This document shows positions 38,721 to 50,412 of a DNA stretch of 64,000 bases, piece by piece. The DNA is from Lunularia cruciata. Its lineage: Eukaryota > Streptophyta > Marchantiopsida > Lunulariales > Lunulariaceae. A program made the translations under genes and the position numbers. The number at the start of each line of letters is the position of its first letter. Within the stretch, counting starts at the first letter, position 1. The notes below the pieces were generated by a model. The model made no database searches, had not been told where the DNA came from, and worked only from the letters and a program-made list of their open reading frames with translations. Where the stretch lies: the NCBI GenBank assembly GCA_948567375.1, contig OX419760.1, positions 3,472,001 through 3,536,000 of the forward strand, in the 5' to 3' direction.

Positions 38721-39156
38721 ATGAATTTCTTGTTCTTTGCACATCATACCTTCTTGTCCTTTTGGTACTTCTCCAGCACTTGTTCCTTCTTGTGAGAAGT
38801 TGCTTCTTTGGTCTCAAGCTTTTCTTTAATCTAATTCAACTCAATACAAAGTAGAGCCTTGTCCTTTGCTCCAAATTGAGCCAATAGTGGAAATCTCATA
38901 TGAGTGTTCTATGGTCTTTGATCATAAGATCAAGCTCCTTATAGATTGGCCTGATTTCTTTTAAGCTCTTTATCATTAGTGCCACCATATTTGCAATATG
39001 AGACTATCATTAGCCAAGAAAGTGAATTGCCTTTATGTTTTAGGTGGCATAGGAGGTCTTTTGTAGTGCTTTGCTTCTTTGTCTTTTTTTTTTTTGCTAG
39101 CCTTGGGCTTGAGTTTGATTTTTCCACTCTTTCCTCTTCATGAGCAATTATACAAG
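38721..39156. other. Unassigned spacer
   Basis: About 435 bp with a T-rich run near 39,090 and no supported gene or repeat match. Confidence 0.4.
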
Positions 39157-39872
39157 AGCTAGCTATATGATCTCAATGTGAAATTTGGTTTGGTAACATT
39201 TGGAATGATGTTATACATGATAGAAAAAATAGATTAGATAGACGTATCACCAAAAGTGTTCTTCTACTAATAGCATAGAAACTGAAATAGACTTGAAAAC
39301 CTTAGAACCAATAGCTAGACATATGATTTAAAGGTGAAAATTGGTTCAGTAACATTTGGAAGGATGTTACACATGTTGGACTAAATAGACTAGAAAGAGG
39401 TATCACCAAAAGGGGACTTCTACTAATAGAGTAGGAATCAAAATATGCCTAAAATCTTTGAAGGCAATTTCAGAGGCCTAGACGGATGAATTAGGCCTTG
39501 AAAATGTATTGATCTCCCCCCCAAATCAAAGAGAGATTGGCCTTCCCTCTCCCCTTGGTTTGTCTCATCGAGAGCTTTTCCAATGGTACCTCACCCATGT
39601 GATTTTGAGTTTCCTATAGGAAGATTCCCTCTAATCAAAGCTTGTTTAACCAACCAAATAGTATCAGACCAACATGTCACCCATCCAAGTAAGTAATCCA
39701 AGGATGGAGCTTGCTGACATGTCACCTATCTATATGCTTAATCCTATGGTGGAACTTCCTTGGAGGAGATTCTCTTTGTCTATATAATAAAGAGAAGGTG
39801 CTCCTTTGGGGCATCGGAGGCTTGAGTGTGAAATCTGTGTTTTCTCTCTTCTCTTGTCCTTGGAGTATTATA
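39157..39872 (+). repeat. Family D LTR-like piece, copy 2, with internal duplication
   Basis: Homologous to 29,708-30,235. The first 156 bp (39,157-39,312) are tandemly duplicated as 39,313 to about 39,468; the other copy has one unit. A TATA-like CTATATAATAAAGAG at about 39,780 precedes the shared GGTGCTCCTTTGGGGCAT block. Interpreted as a solo LTR or LTR fragment. Its own coding part is not in the window. Confidence 0.55.
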
Positions 39873-40034
39873 GCAATGGCCATATCATTAGATGTGGTTG
39901 CATTTCCCCCTCTTGTCTTGTAGGCAGTCTTGTGGACCCCTTCTTCGTCATGTTAATGACCTCTTTGTTTATAGGTGATTGCTTATCCAAATTGTGTTCT
40001 TTCTTAACATGATATGGTTCCTTTTCATGGGTTT

Positions 40035-40422
40035 TGTAACAATATGGAGTTTAGCAACAAAGTTAGCTAAGGCTGATAGAGTAATGAATAGGCCAAATTA
40101 GCCTAGAATATTCTAACAATATTTAGAAGCTTCTCAGCTAGCTTAGCTTGCACCCCAAGTAGGTAGCTTCTAGAAGCTTCCAACTAGGTTAGCTTGTATG
40201 CCAAGTAGATAGCTTCTAAAAGAAAGCTTCTTGAGAAGCTTCCTGGTTAACTTGGCTTGCACTCCAAGAAAGTGGCTCAAGGAAGCTTCCCAAGAGTCTT
40301 GGATGCTCCTTATAAATACCAAAGTTAAAGCTCATGCTAGGCATTTGGAGTTTTCACATACTCAAGTATCCCAATGTCATCTTTTATTCTCCTATTTCTC
40401 TCCTCGGTCTTGGTCTTTTACA
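40035..40422 (+). repeat. Family C 5' LTR
   Basis: A 388-bp LTR starting TGTAACAATATGG and ending GGTCTTTTACA. It contains a perfect three-unit heat-shock-element pattern at 40,168-40,180 (TTC-nn-GAA-nn-TTC), further GAAGCTTC palindromes, and a TATA box (TATAAATA) at 40,311-40,318. The primer site follows directly. Confidence 0.85.
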
Positions 40423-42099
40423 TTGGTATTAGAGTAGGAATAGGATGGATGAAATTTATGGACCACAAATCCATTTTTTCCAAACCATTAGGACTTTTAT
40501 GTACACGTACTACCCAAGCATCATTTCACATAGTTCATCACCTCATGCTTTGGGCAAGATTTTTTGGAAACAATCACCTTGTTCTAGGAACCCTTGATAC
40601 TTCCGGTTGTAACTTATGGAGAACGGTGGAAGTGTTACATCTATGTGTTAATAAATTAAATAGGTTGGGGGTGGTGTGATAGAGTGGTAACCATGGCAAC
40701 AATGCCTGAGGTTATCATTTCTATGCATCAATAAATCAAGCAACTTACTCAATTGTTGGATGAAGAAGATCATCGATGACAAGAGTAGGTAGAGAGAGTA
40801 CCAATTTGATAAGGAGAAGATCAAATCCGATTTCCAAAGTCCAAGGTTTTCAAAAGCAAGAATCTCATGGATGAAGTGGAGAATTTTGTGTTTGATTGTG
40901 AATGTTATTTTGAAGTTACCAATGTTTTAAATGAATGGAAACAAATTCTCTTGGCTTCTAATCAATTGGATGGAGTAGCAAAGTTATGATGGCCATTTTG
41001 AGTGGAGCAAGTTGAACAGAAAATTGTTGCACCAATCTTGATATGGGCAGAATTCAAGAGTGTAATAATTGGTCAATTCCAAGCTATAAATGCCACACGA
41101 GCTACACAAGATAGGTTGGTAGAGTTGAAGCAGATTGGCTTTGTAAGAAGTTACATTAAGCAATTCTAGAAGATCATCATGCAAATTAAATATTAAATAT
41201 TAAATACAAATATATTAGAAGGTGAAGCTTTAGATTGTTTTATAAGGAGCTTGAAGTCACAACCCAAATTAGAGGTAATTATGGGAGAGCCACAACACTT
41301 GGAGGAAGCCATGTGGTTGGCTGAACGCTTTGATTCTTTGGTTGCAACAACTTGGTCTTGACCTTGACCTTGACTTTGACCTCCATAAAACCTACCAATA
41401 CACTACACATGGGTGGAGGAGCCAACACCAATGCAAATTGATGTCATTCAATGGAGGCCACTTGGCACTACAGATAGGGAAAAATTATGACAAAATGGTG
41501 GTTGTTTCTATTGTCACCAAATTGGACATCGTATTGTTGGATGTCCATTCAAGGATGTGCAATCTTGACAAGTCACCTAGATGGAATTTGTGGAGCAAAA
41601 TGATTAGGGAAACAAGGAATCCCAATAGGAGATTTTGAGCCACCTACTAAGAACTTGATTAGTTCCAATGATTAGTTCCAACTTGAAGGCTCAACCTGTG
41701 CAAGTTTGATTCACTTGCAAGGTATGATATCTAATTGTGGTTGTTGCATTTTGGTTGATTTTGAGAGTTCAAAAAATTGCTTGTCCATGAAATTAGTAAA
41801 GGAATTATGTATTCTTTTCTAACCAATATTGGAAGTAGATTGACAATGGTGGATGGTAGAAAGGATTCTGCATTCCGTAACTTGCATCTTGTTACCTTCA
41901 AGATTGGGAAAAAGTATTTGGAGTATATGAGGTTTGTAGTGGCACCTCTACACTATGATGTCATTCACGGTCTACTTTGGCTTGAACATCATAAGGTTCA
42001 ATTTGATTGGACTCAACGACAAATTCAAGTACAACACCAAGGTAAGAATTCTGATTAGGTTGTTTGGCACCTTTGAGTAAGACATCTAAGAATAGTCAA

Positions 42100-42339
42100 T
42101 CCCAAGATGGGAAGTTTATGAGGAAAGCATCAATAGAGCAAAATTTAAAGGAAGATAAGTCCCAAGATGGGAAGTTTGTGAAGAAAGTAGCCATAAAGCA
42201 AGCTTTGAAGGAAAATAAGTCCCAAGATGGGAAGTTTTTCAAGGAAATAGCCATAGAGCAAGCTTTGAAGGAAGATAAGTCTCTATATTGGAAGTTTTTT
42301 AATGAAGCAACTATAGAGCAAGCTTTGGAGGAAGATAAG
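42100..42339 (+). repeat. Four tandem 60-bp units coding 20-residue repeats (family C)
   Basis: Four head-to-tail 60-bp units in one open frame, with the residue pattern SQDGKF...IEQALKEDK, at 42,100, 42,160, 42,220 and 42,280. They sit between the protease-like region and reverse transcriptase. The last unit is the most diverged. Alternating charged and hydrophobic residues suggest a helical linker. Confidence 0.8.
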
Positions 42340-43497
42340 TCTATTTTTTTTGGTGTTGATCAAGCTGATTGTACAAGGATAATCTAAGGCAAGAGCCTCA
42401 TCAAGCAATGGTTTATCAAATATTTTAGGAGTTTCCGGACTCATTTCTAGATAATCTATCAAAGTGATTACCCTCCAATTGTGGTATGGCATTCAAGATT
42501 GAGTTATTGTTCGAGAGTACTCCAATGAGTAGACCAATCTATTGGCTCTTACCGAAGGAGTTGGAGGAGTTGCAAACAACACTTATGAAGTTGTTGGAGA
42601 AGGATTTCATATGATACAATACATCTCCTTGGGGAGCACCGGTACTATTTGTTCCAGAGAAAGATAGAGGACTTTGTTTTTGTATTGATTACTATGGGTT
42701 CAATAAACAAATAGTGAAGAAAAGTATATCCCTTACCTTGAATTGATGACTTGCTTGATCAATTGAGTGAAAAAATACTTCTCCAAGTTGGATCTTTGCA
42801 TCAACTATTGGCAAATCCTCATTGATAGGGAAGATGTGCAAAAAACTACCTTTTGCACAAGATATGAGCATTTTGAATGGAGAGTTCTACCTTTTGGGCC
42901 CATTAATGCTCCCAATCTTCTTGGATCAGATGCATCAAGTGTTGCATGGACTATTAGATTGGTACATGGGGATGTTCTTGGATGACATTTTAATTTATAG
43001 CAAGATAGAAGCAAAACATGCAAATCACTTGCAAGAAGGCCTAAGATGACTGCAACAACGGAAATTATATTGCAAGAAGTTGAAGTGTGCCTTTTGGCAA
43101 AAGGAAGTTACCTTCTTGGGTCACAAGATCTCATCGGAGGGGATCAAGATGGAAGAGGAGAAAATCAAGGCCATCATTGATTGGCCTATTTTGAAAAATG
43201 CTACAAAAGTACAAGTACGTAATGTATTAGCTAGTTTTTACCAACAATTCATCCACTACTATGCTCATGTGGCCGCACCATTGACCGACCTCTTGAGAAA
43301 GAACTCAAACTTTCAATGGACCAACAAGCACGAACAAGCATTCTAAAAGCTGAAACATATGGTGTCTTCAAGACCCATTCTTCAACCATATGACCCTCAA
43401 CTACCTTGTGTGGTTGATTTTGATACTTCTAACTTTGCAATTGGAGCCGTGTTGCAACAAGAATTCCTAGATGGGTTCATCCCATTGCCTTTGTATC

Positions 43498-43916
43498 TAT
43501 AAAATACCAAGACCAAGGAGAGAAATAAGAGAATGAAAACTCACATTGGGACAATGGAATATGGGAAAACTCCGAATGCCTAGTATGAGCTTTGGCTCTT
43601 GTATTTATGGGGATCCTACAAGGCTCTTTAGAAGTTTATCAAGAAGCTTCCTTGAGTCGCTTTCTTGGAGTGCAAGTTAAGCTAATTGGGAAGCTTCTCA
43701 AGAAGCTTCCTTCTAGGAGTTGTTTACTTGGCATGCAAGTTAAGTTAGTTGGAAGCTTCTAGAAGCTTCCTTTTAGAAGCTACCTACTTGGAGTGCAAGC
43801 TAAGCTAGCCAAGAAGCTTCCCAAGAAGCTTTCTATATACTTTTGGAATATTCTAGGCTAATTTGTCTTATTTTGTTAGCCCTACTAACTTCATCACTAA
43901 ACTCCATATTGTTACA
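43498..43916 (-). repeat. Inverted solo LTR of family C, nested in family C pol
   Basis: A 419-bp reverse-complement LTR with perfect 5-bp target duplications GTATC at 43,493-43,497 and 43,917-43,921. It carries a perfect four-unit GAA-nn-TTC-nn-GAA-nn-TTC array at 43,752-43,769. It is a later insertion of the same family, reduced to a single LTR by recombination, lying between the reverse transcriptase and RNase H parts. Confidence 0.85.
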
Positions 43917-45719
43917 GTATCTCACCGACTAAATACAACAAAAAGGAATTACTCTACTCAAGGTCAAGAACAACAATCAATGGTATATGTGACCACGGTA
44001 TGGAGACATTATCTCTTGGAGAAACAAGTGATCATGCAAATTGATCACAAACCTTTGTTACAAACATAACATTTGGGATACATGAAGAGTCAACATCATC
44101 AATGGGAGGAACAACTACAATTGTTTGACATCAAACTTGAGTACAAACCCGATTTATTTTATGTCATCCTTGATGCCCTATCACAACAACCTGATTTGAA
44201 GCCTCTTCCTCTCATCACGATGGTATCAATTGACTCCAAAGTCCAAATCAAGTTTAAAGTAGCTTAACAACAAGATCTTTTCATTTAGATGGTACAAGGT
44301 TGTCTTGCAGCATGTGACAAGGAGTATAACACCTTCTCCTTTGAGGAAGGCCTTCTATTTTGTGAGAACCAGATTTATGTTCTAGCCAAGGATGATCTTA
44401 GACTTGTGCGCCTCTAAGAAGCCTATGACTTACCAATTGTTGGTCACATGGATGTGGACAAGACCTTGGGTACTCTCCAATGCCAATGGTGGTGGCCCAA
44501 CATGTCATGAGATGTTTGAAAGTTTGTCTGATCATGTGAGAGCTACCAAAGCAACAAGGCCAGTAACTAGAAACCAAGTGGAATCCTTCAACCACTCCTT
44601 ATTCCATCTGCTCGATGGGAATATATAAGCTTGGATCTCATCACATCCTTACCCAAGACAAAGCAAGGTCACATAATGATTGTGGTGTTTGTAGATAAGC
44701 TTAGTAAGAAAATCCATTTGGCACCAACCTTTGATATTGTGGATGCTCCAAAATTGGCACAAATCTACTTCAACACCGTCTTCAAGCATCATAGAATGCC
44801 TCATGTACTCATCTTTGATCATGATCCTCAATTCACTAGGAAATTTTGGCAAGCACTCTTTCTTATACCCGACACCAAGCTTGCTTGTCCATGGACTATC
44901 ATCCTCAAACTAATGGACAAAATAAACATGCAAATTTCACCTTGGAGGATATGCTTATGCCTTCATCAACATACACAATACCAATTGGGATGAATGTCTG
45001 GCAATTGCAAAGTTTGCATACAATAATTCCAAACATGCAAACATAAGATTTTATCCTTTTTCCTCAATTTTGGCCAAGATCCACTTGTTCAAGATTCCCC
45101 TCTTGCTCCCCATCCATCTCATGTCCCTCATACTTCCACCTTCTTGACCACCATATCACAATCCCTTCAACAAGCCAAATCTCATCTCCTTGTTGCTTAG
45201 TATCATCAAAAACAACATGCAGACCACCATCAATATGATCTTACTTTTCAAGTTGATGATGAGGTCATGCTCTCCTCTAGTAAACTTCCACTCACACTTG
45301 ATTCCCAAGTTTGTAAACTCACCCTTAATTGATAGGACACCTATTGATATATATCACCCAAATCATCTCTCTTGTTGCTTATCGACTTGCCTTTCCTTAT
45401 TATATGCACATCCACCCTATCTTTCACATTTCCAAGTTGAACCCTTTGTTCATAACCCATCTTCTTTTTTCTCTTGCGTCCAACCTCCTCCTCTTCCCAT
45501 CCCTATCAATGATCATGAGTAATACGACGCTGATTGTATCATTGTGCATTGCCACAAGGCCACAAACAACATCCGGAGTACAAGGTCCTTTGGAAAAGTT
45601 ATCCCCTTCATGATGCCACGTGGGAACCTCTTTCTCATCTCCAAAATGCACAAATGGCCATCGAGAAGTTTGAAGCTTCAATGGTGATGAGGAGATCACC
45701 AACTAGCGGTGGGGGAATA

Positions 45720-46146
45720 TATAACAATATGGAGTTTAGCGACAAAGTTAGTTAGGTCTAACTAAGTAACAAATAGGCCAAATTAACCTAAAATATTCTA
45801 GAAGTATCTAGGAAGCTTCTCTGAAAGCTTCTTTGCTAGCTTAGCTTGCACTCCAAGTAGATAGCTTTTAGAAAGAAGCTTCCAGAAGCTTCCAACTAGC
45901 TTAGTTTGCATGCCAAGTATGCAGCTTCTAGAAGGAAGCTTCTTGAGAAACTTCTCGGCTAACTTGGCTTGCACTCCAAGAAAGCGGCTCAGGGAAGCTT
46001 CTTGAGAAGCTTCCTTAAGAGTACTGTATGCTCCCTATAAATACCAAAGCCAAAGCTCATGCTAGGCATTTAGAGTTGTCCAAACTCAAGTGTCTCAATG
46101 TGATCTTCCATTCTCCTATTTCTCTCCTTGGTCTTGGTCTTTTACA
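45720..46146 (+). repeat. Family C 3' LTR
   Basis: A 427-bp LTR starting TATAACAATATGG after the purine tract GGTGGGGGAA and ending TTTTACA. It holds a perfect four-unit heat-shock-element pattern at 45,875-45,892 and TATAAATA at 46,036-46,043. By eye it differs from the 5' LTR at well over one position in ten and is about 40 bp longer. Confidence 0.85.
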
Positions 46147-46151
46147 TGTTT

Positions 46152-49100
46152 TTTCCTTTGGCTTTGTTTTCAAGGAAGCCTAGGACAAAGTCCATGATGG
46201 TGGTTACTTTCTTTAGTGTCCTTTTCAAGTGGAAGTTAAGGAAGATAAGGATTTCCTCATCTTCTTCCACTATTGTTTTCACCTTGTCCAAAGATCCAAC
46301 CTTATCCTCATTTTTTGTTTGTTGTTTGAAACAATTGCACTTCATCATCTTGATCCCCTATATTCACCTTGTCATTCATCCCACGCAACAAAATCCTAAT
46401 GAAAGAATTATCACTTCTTGACCCTTTGTTATGTTCCAAAGCAACCCTTCCCTAATTAGGTGCAGTTTGTGATGTAGATTGATTGGTTTCACCCAAAGTA
46501 TTGTCATTCCATTTTTTTTTGGGAGCATCTATGCTTCCACTTTCACCAAAAAAAATTTCAATTGTAGACATTTTGCTTTTGTTTCACGGAGGTTGGATCT
46601 TAGGTCATGTTGCTAGCACTTTCTTACAAAGAATTTTATTGTATTTTAGGACTCATCAACCAATACAAACTCCTTTGTATAAGTATACTCCTTGTCTACC
46701 TCATGGTATTTTGTTATTTCCTTAGATAGGTCTAGATGTCCATTGAAATATGTTGGATGGTTGAAGTGGCTAAGATATATAATCTTCTATTCTTCCATAA
46801 GTCCATTTCTATGTAGAAATGAAAAATAAACGAGACTATAAGTATTGCTCTTCGTTCAATCATGTCTTCCAATAGCTTGCTAATATATTCTTGAAACATT
46901 CATGCACGATTTATGGATTTCCTTTAGTGTATAAGTTGGAAGAAAATTTGTTGGTTCAAGTTTACATTAGCTTTATAGGTATTTAAATTTATTTGAGGAG
47001 ATAATAAGCATTAATATCTTAATTTTGTTATCTTTAGTATAATTTAATTAAAAATGAAATATGACAAGTTTTGAAGACACACAAAAATGTTAGACTAAGT
47101 AAAATAGTGATATAAAATTTGATAATGTAAAGGATTATGAAATTAAAAATATTAATTACAAAATATTATTCATTGAATTAAAAATGTATATTTTGAAAAT
47201 ATTATGGGTCATCTTGAAACTTTGTGAGTAACTTTTGTAATTTACTTGCATGAGTTAAAAAATACTTGTAACTAAGAATAAGATTTGATAATGAGCTAAA
47301 AATTAGTAAAAAATTCAAATTTGTATTTTAGCTACTAACTATATAGATTAATTCTGTAGATATTAAGACAGGTTTTTAATAAGGTAAAATTTAAGATATA
47401 ATTGGGATATTAATTTAATAAATCTTAATCAGATAAGGGGTTAATATCAAAGAAATCTCATTAGAATTATCAATGTATTGATTGATGATAATATTACTAC
47501 TTCTCGTAGTAGTGGTAGTTCACTTGTCCCCGAAACATTCCACTTATTTCTCCACCCCTTGGGTTATTTTAGATTACTGCCTAATATCAAGAAATCTCAG
47601 TAGAGATTTTAATGTATGAATTTAATGATAATATTACTAATAATTAAAGTAATGATATTTCACTTGTTACCAAATGTTCATACTTATACGATATCTCTTG
47701 AGTCATCTCATCAAACTCAGACCGTTAATAGCCCACTGAGGGTCAAGATTTAGACCCTCGAACTTAATCTTCGATTCCATTCCTTTTTGCAAAGTTACGG
47801 ATTTATTTTGCGAACTTGCTTTTCTTCCTTTACTCACGTTATTACATCGACTAGAGCTAGAGGTTGTTCACATTGGAGATATGATTTAATTGTGCTCCTC
47901 CAAAATTCAAATTCTATTAGAGTGTACCGGAGATCACAATACAAACTATAATTTATAGTGCGATCTCAAGGCATGTAAATCATTAAAAAAGAAAAGAAAA
48001 CTATTATTGGGTTTCCGCGAGTGACTTTGGATATATTAGTTTTACTTAAAAGAAAATTACTATATTTGATGAAAATTGGTCAAAATGTTAAGAGCAACTA
48101 TCTAAAATATCTATTTGAGATATAAGATTAAACGTTTGATTAATTTAACTATACAATGGCGAAGAGACTAAAGGAAGGATGACCAGTTTAAAATATAAAG
48201 ATGATAAAGACTGAGGTGCGAGAGTAAAGTTTAACCCATGTGACTGAAAACGAATAAAGCATGTATTAAAGCATATATTAAGCTTCTCCCACTTCATTCA
48301 ATTACTAATAGTAGATAGTTGACATGAAAGAAAGTAGACGATGCGTAATATAATGCTTATGTTTCATAAAACTTATATTTGATATATCAGCCATAGATAA
48401 GAATTAAGATTTTAAGTATCTTATAATCAATCATTATTAGTATTAAGAGTAATTATAGGTATAACCAAGAGAAAATTTAATAGATGAATTTAATTCAATA
48501 ATATTAGTTTAATATGAATTTGGCTAGTCAAGAAGGTTATATAGTTACAAAATGAGAATATATTAAAAACGTATCATGATTTCTTATGGAGTAAAGATTG
48601 TTCTTCGATTTAAACCATTTTTTTCTCCTTGATGTAACTTAAATTTTATAGATCATTATGTTGAAGAAGTGTTTATACCCTTAAAGAAGCAGTCATATTT
48701 TGATTATTCCAATATTAACATATCAAGGTATATCAAATTTACAAGGGCGATTAGTACCAATAAACAACAAAACCGTAGTATTAGCTGACTTAACTAAGTT
48801 AGTCGAGCAAATAAACTAAGTTGATAAGTATAGAATTTGAGCTAAGTCAGTTTTAACTAGAATAGTTAAGAAAATCTCTAGCTTGCTGAGCTATTTAGTG
48901 TACGTTATTTAGAGATAAAATCTTATTATTTGATATTAGATTAGTTGTACCCGAAATTAGCTCTCACTGTTGAATTGTAAGATGTCTTTAATTATGTTTC
49001 TAGAGTATTTAGCTCCTAGTAAGCTACCAAATATAAAGCTATAGATACTTCTATTACTATCACTAAAGGTATCAGGTATAGATTTTATAAATATTGATCA

Positions 49101-49250
49101 ATTTACATCTGGAAGAATTATAACATTATTTGTATTTTCTGTCTGGATTTTTTTTGCATACTCAACATAAGTCCTTGATTCTTAATTCAATTAATGGCAC
49201 CTTCTATCTTTCTAAAAATTGGTTCGCCTTTTATCATTTTCTCCTCCATG
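46152..49250. other. AT-rich intergenic spacer upstream of the host gene
   Basis: No gene is supported. The first ~750 bp have open frames under 100 codons with no recognisable domain. From about 46,950 the DNA becomes very AT-rich yet carries more CpG than the relics to the left. A diverged tandem pair lies at 47,441-47,700 (listed separately). Confidence 0.5.
47441..47700. repeat. Diverged tandem pair, about 140-bp spacing
   Basis: Two related stretches start at 47,441 and 47,581. Each runs from TAATATCAA-GAAATCTCA through GATGATAATATTACTA (GATAATATTACTA in the second) to CACTTGT and ACATTCCAC or a variant. They have no coding potential. Confidence 0.6.
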
Positions 49251-50412
49251 TACATGTGCTTTCCAGAGTGATATAGAAGACGTGTGTGATCGATATGTTT
49301 ATATAGGTATCAGATCTCAACGAATTTATACTTTGCAGTTCTTAAAAGTGAGCTTCTTCCACTGTTGGCCATTTAAACCAACAGTGGAATCGTTCAGAAA
49401 TCGTTGGAAAGAGTTCGTCGGTGTGAACACAAGGTTTACCCGAACGATATCCTCGGACATGACATGTAGCAATTCGAAGGAGGGGGGAGGGGAGGGTTCT
49501 CACTCATTACGTACGTTATGCTGACTCGTATGAGTACGGTAGTGTCCACACACCAACGGGAGTGTGCGCATTGATGATCGTCAACGTCGAGAACGTGGAC
49601 GCGTTCGGGCACGCAGAGAACGGGCTGCGGTGGGGGCTAGGGTGAGAGAGATCGCAAGACGGGATCCCGGAGAGGTCACATTTGAACTCGAGGTTGTCGT
49701 AATTGGTCAGGGTTTCAGATTTCCCGGTAAAATGAGCGCCGAGCAAGGGAAGCGGGCAGACTGCCCTGGGGACGCCGGGAACGTTTTAGGTCGTGCGGGT
49801 GTTCGTAGGAACGGAAAGAAGGCAAATAAGAAGAGAATGGAAGGACTTAGGGTGCAGTAGCAGAACAGGGTGAGAGGAATAAGAGGAGGAGGAGCAGTAG
49901 CTAGCGGACGATGAAAATCAGGGTGAGAGTGCGGTCATGGCAACAAGTCGGAAGAGTGTAAATGATAGTCGGTGATACTAGGGCTAGCATGAAAACCAAT
50001 GAGCTCTTCAAGGAGAAGAGCAAAATTTTCGGCGAGTCGAGGATGACGATGAGGTGATGATAATGGCGGTGACGAGAAACGTCGAGTGAAAGAGAAAGAA
50101 AAAGAAGGTGAAAGGGAAAATGTGCCGACAAAGCGTGGTGTTCAACGAAGGAGGGAAGAAGAACGGTGCTTGAGATTGAGACATTGCATCTGAAAGGGGG
50201 CAAGTGGAGAAACCTGAACGCCGGAGATTTGAGTTGGGAACGGGCATCTCACGCCACGAGTGTGGTGAAGAACCCTCCGAAAGAGGAAAATGAAAAAGTA
50301 AACACCACGATGAGAAGGAGGAAAGTTTCTTGAGGGCCCGATACCTAAAGTGATAGAAAGAGAGCCCCGAGGGCGCAGCGTGACTGCCTCATAGTCCGCA
50401 GGGGTAAGATCG
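49251..50412 (+). promoter_or_regulatory. Promoter and GC-rich leader of the host gene
   Basis: Composition shifts near 49,400 to CpG-rich, GC-richer sequence leading into the start codon at 50,413, as expected for a plant promoter and 5' UTR. A perfect 12-bp-arm hairpin lies at 49,357-49,389 and a G-run tract (GGAGGGGGGAGGGGAGGG) near 49,480. Two short upstream ORFs could be read if the leader is this long: 49,573 (24 codons) and 49,731 (about 43 codons). The transcription start is not determinable from sequence; an unseen leader intron is possible. Confidence 0.5.
49357..49389. promoter_or_regulatory. Perfect 12-bp inverted repeat with 9-bp loop
   Basis: Arms TTCCACTGTTGG (49,357-49,368) and CCAACAGTGGAA (49,378-49,389) pair without mismatch around the loop CCATTTAAA. 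It lies about 1 kb upstream of the host start codon. It could be a protein-binding palindrome or a small terminal-inverted-repeat remnant. Confidence 0.6.

Larger units (their letters stand above)
40035..46146 (+). mobile_element. Ty3/gypsy chromovirus relic, family C (both LTRs present)
   Basis: Near-complete element layout. The 5' LTR is 40,035-40,422 and the 3' LTR 45,720-46,146, flanked by GGTTT and TGTTT (4 of 5 bases match). Parts in order: primer site just after the 5' LTR (TTGGTATTAGAGTAGG, initiator tRNA-Met type); gag (about 40,700-41,640) with a CCHC knuckle near 41,490-41,560; protease-like region (about 41,740-42,050); a 4 x 20-residue repeat (42,100-42,339); reverse transcriptase (about 42,530-43,300); RNase H (partly 43,980-44,270); integrase (about 44,390-45,000); chromodomain (about 45,540-45,690, HPEYKVLWKSYP...ATWEPLSHL); purine tract before the 3' LTR. 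An inverted solo LTR is nested at 43,498-43,916. Coding parts have many breaks, and the LTRs differ at many positions, so it is old. Confidence 0.85.
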
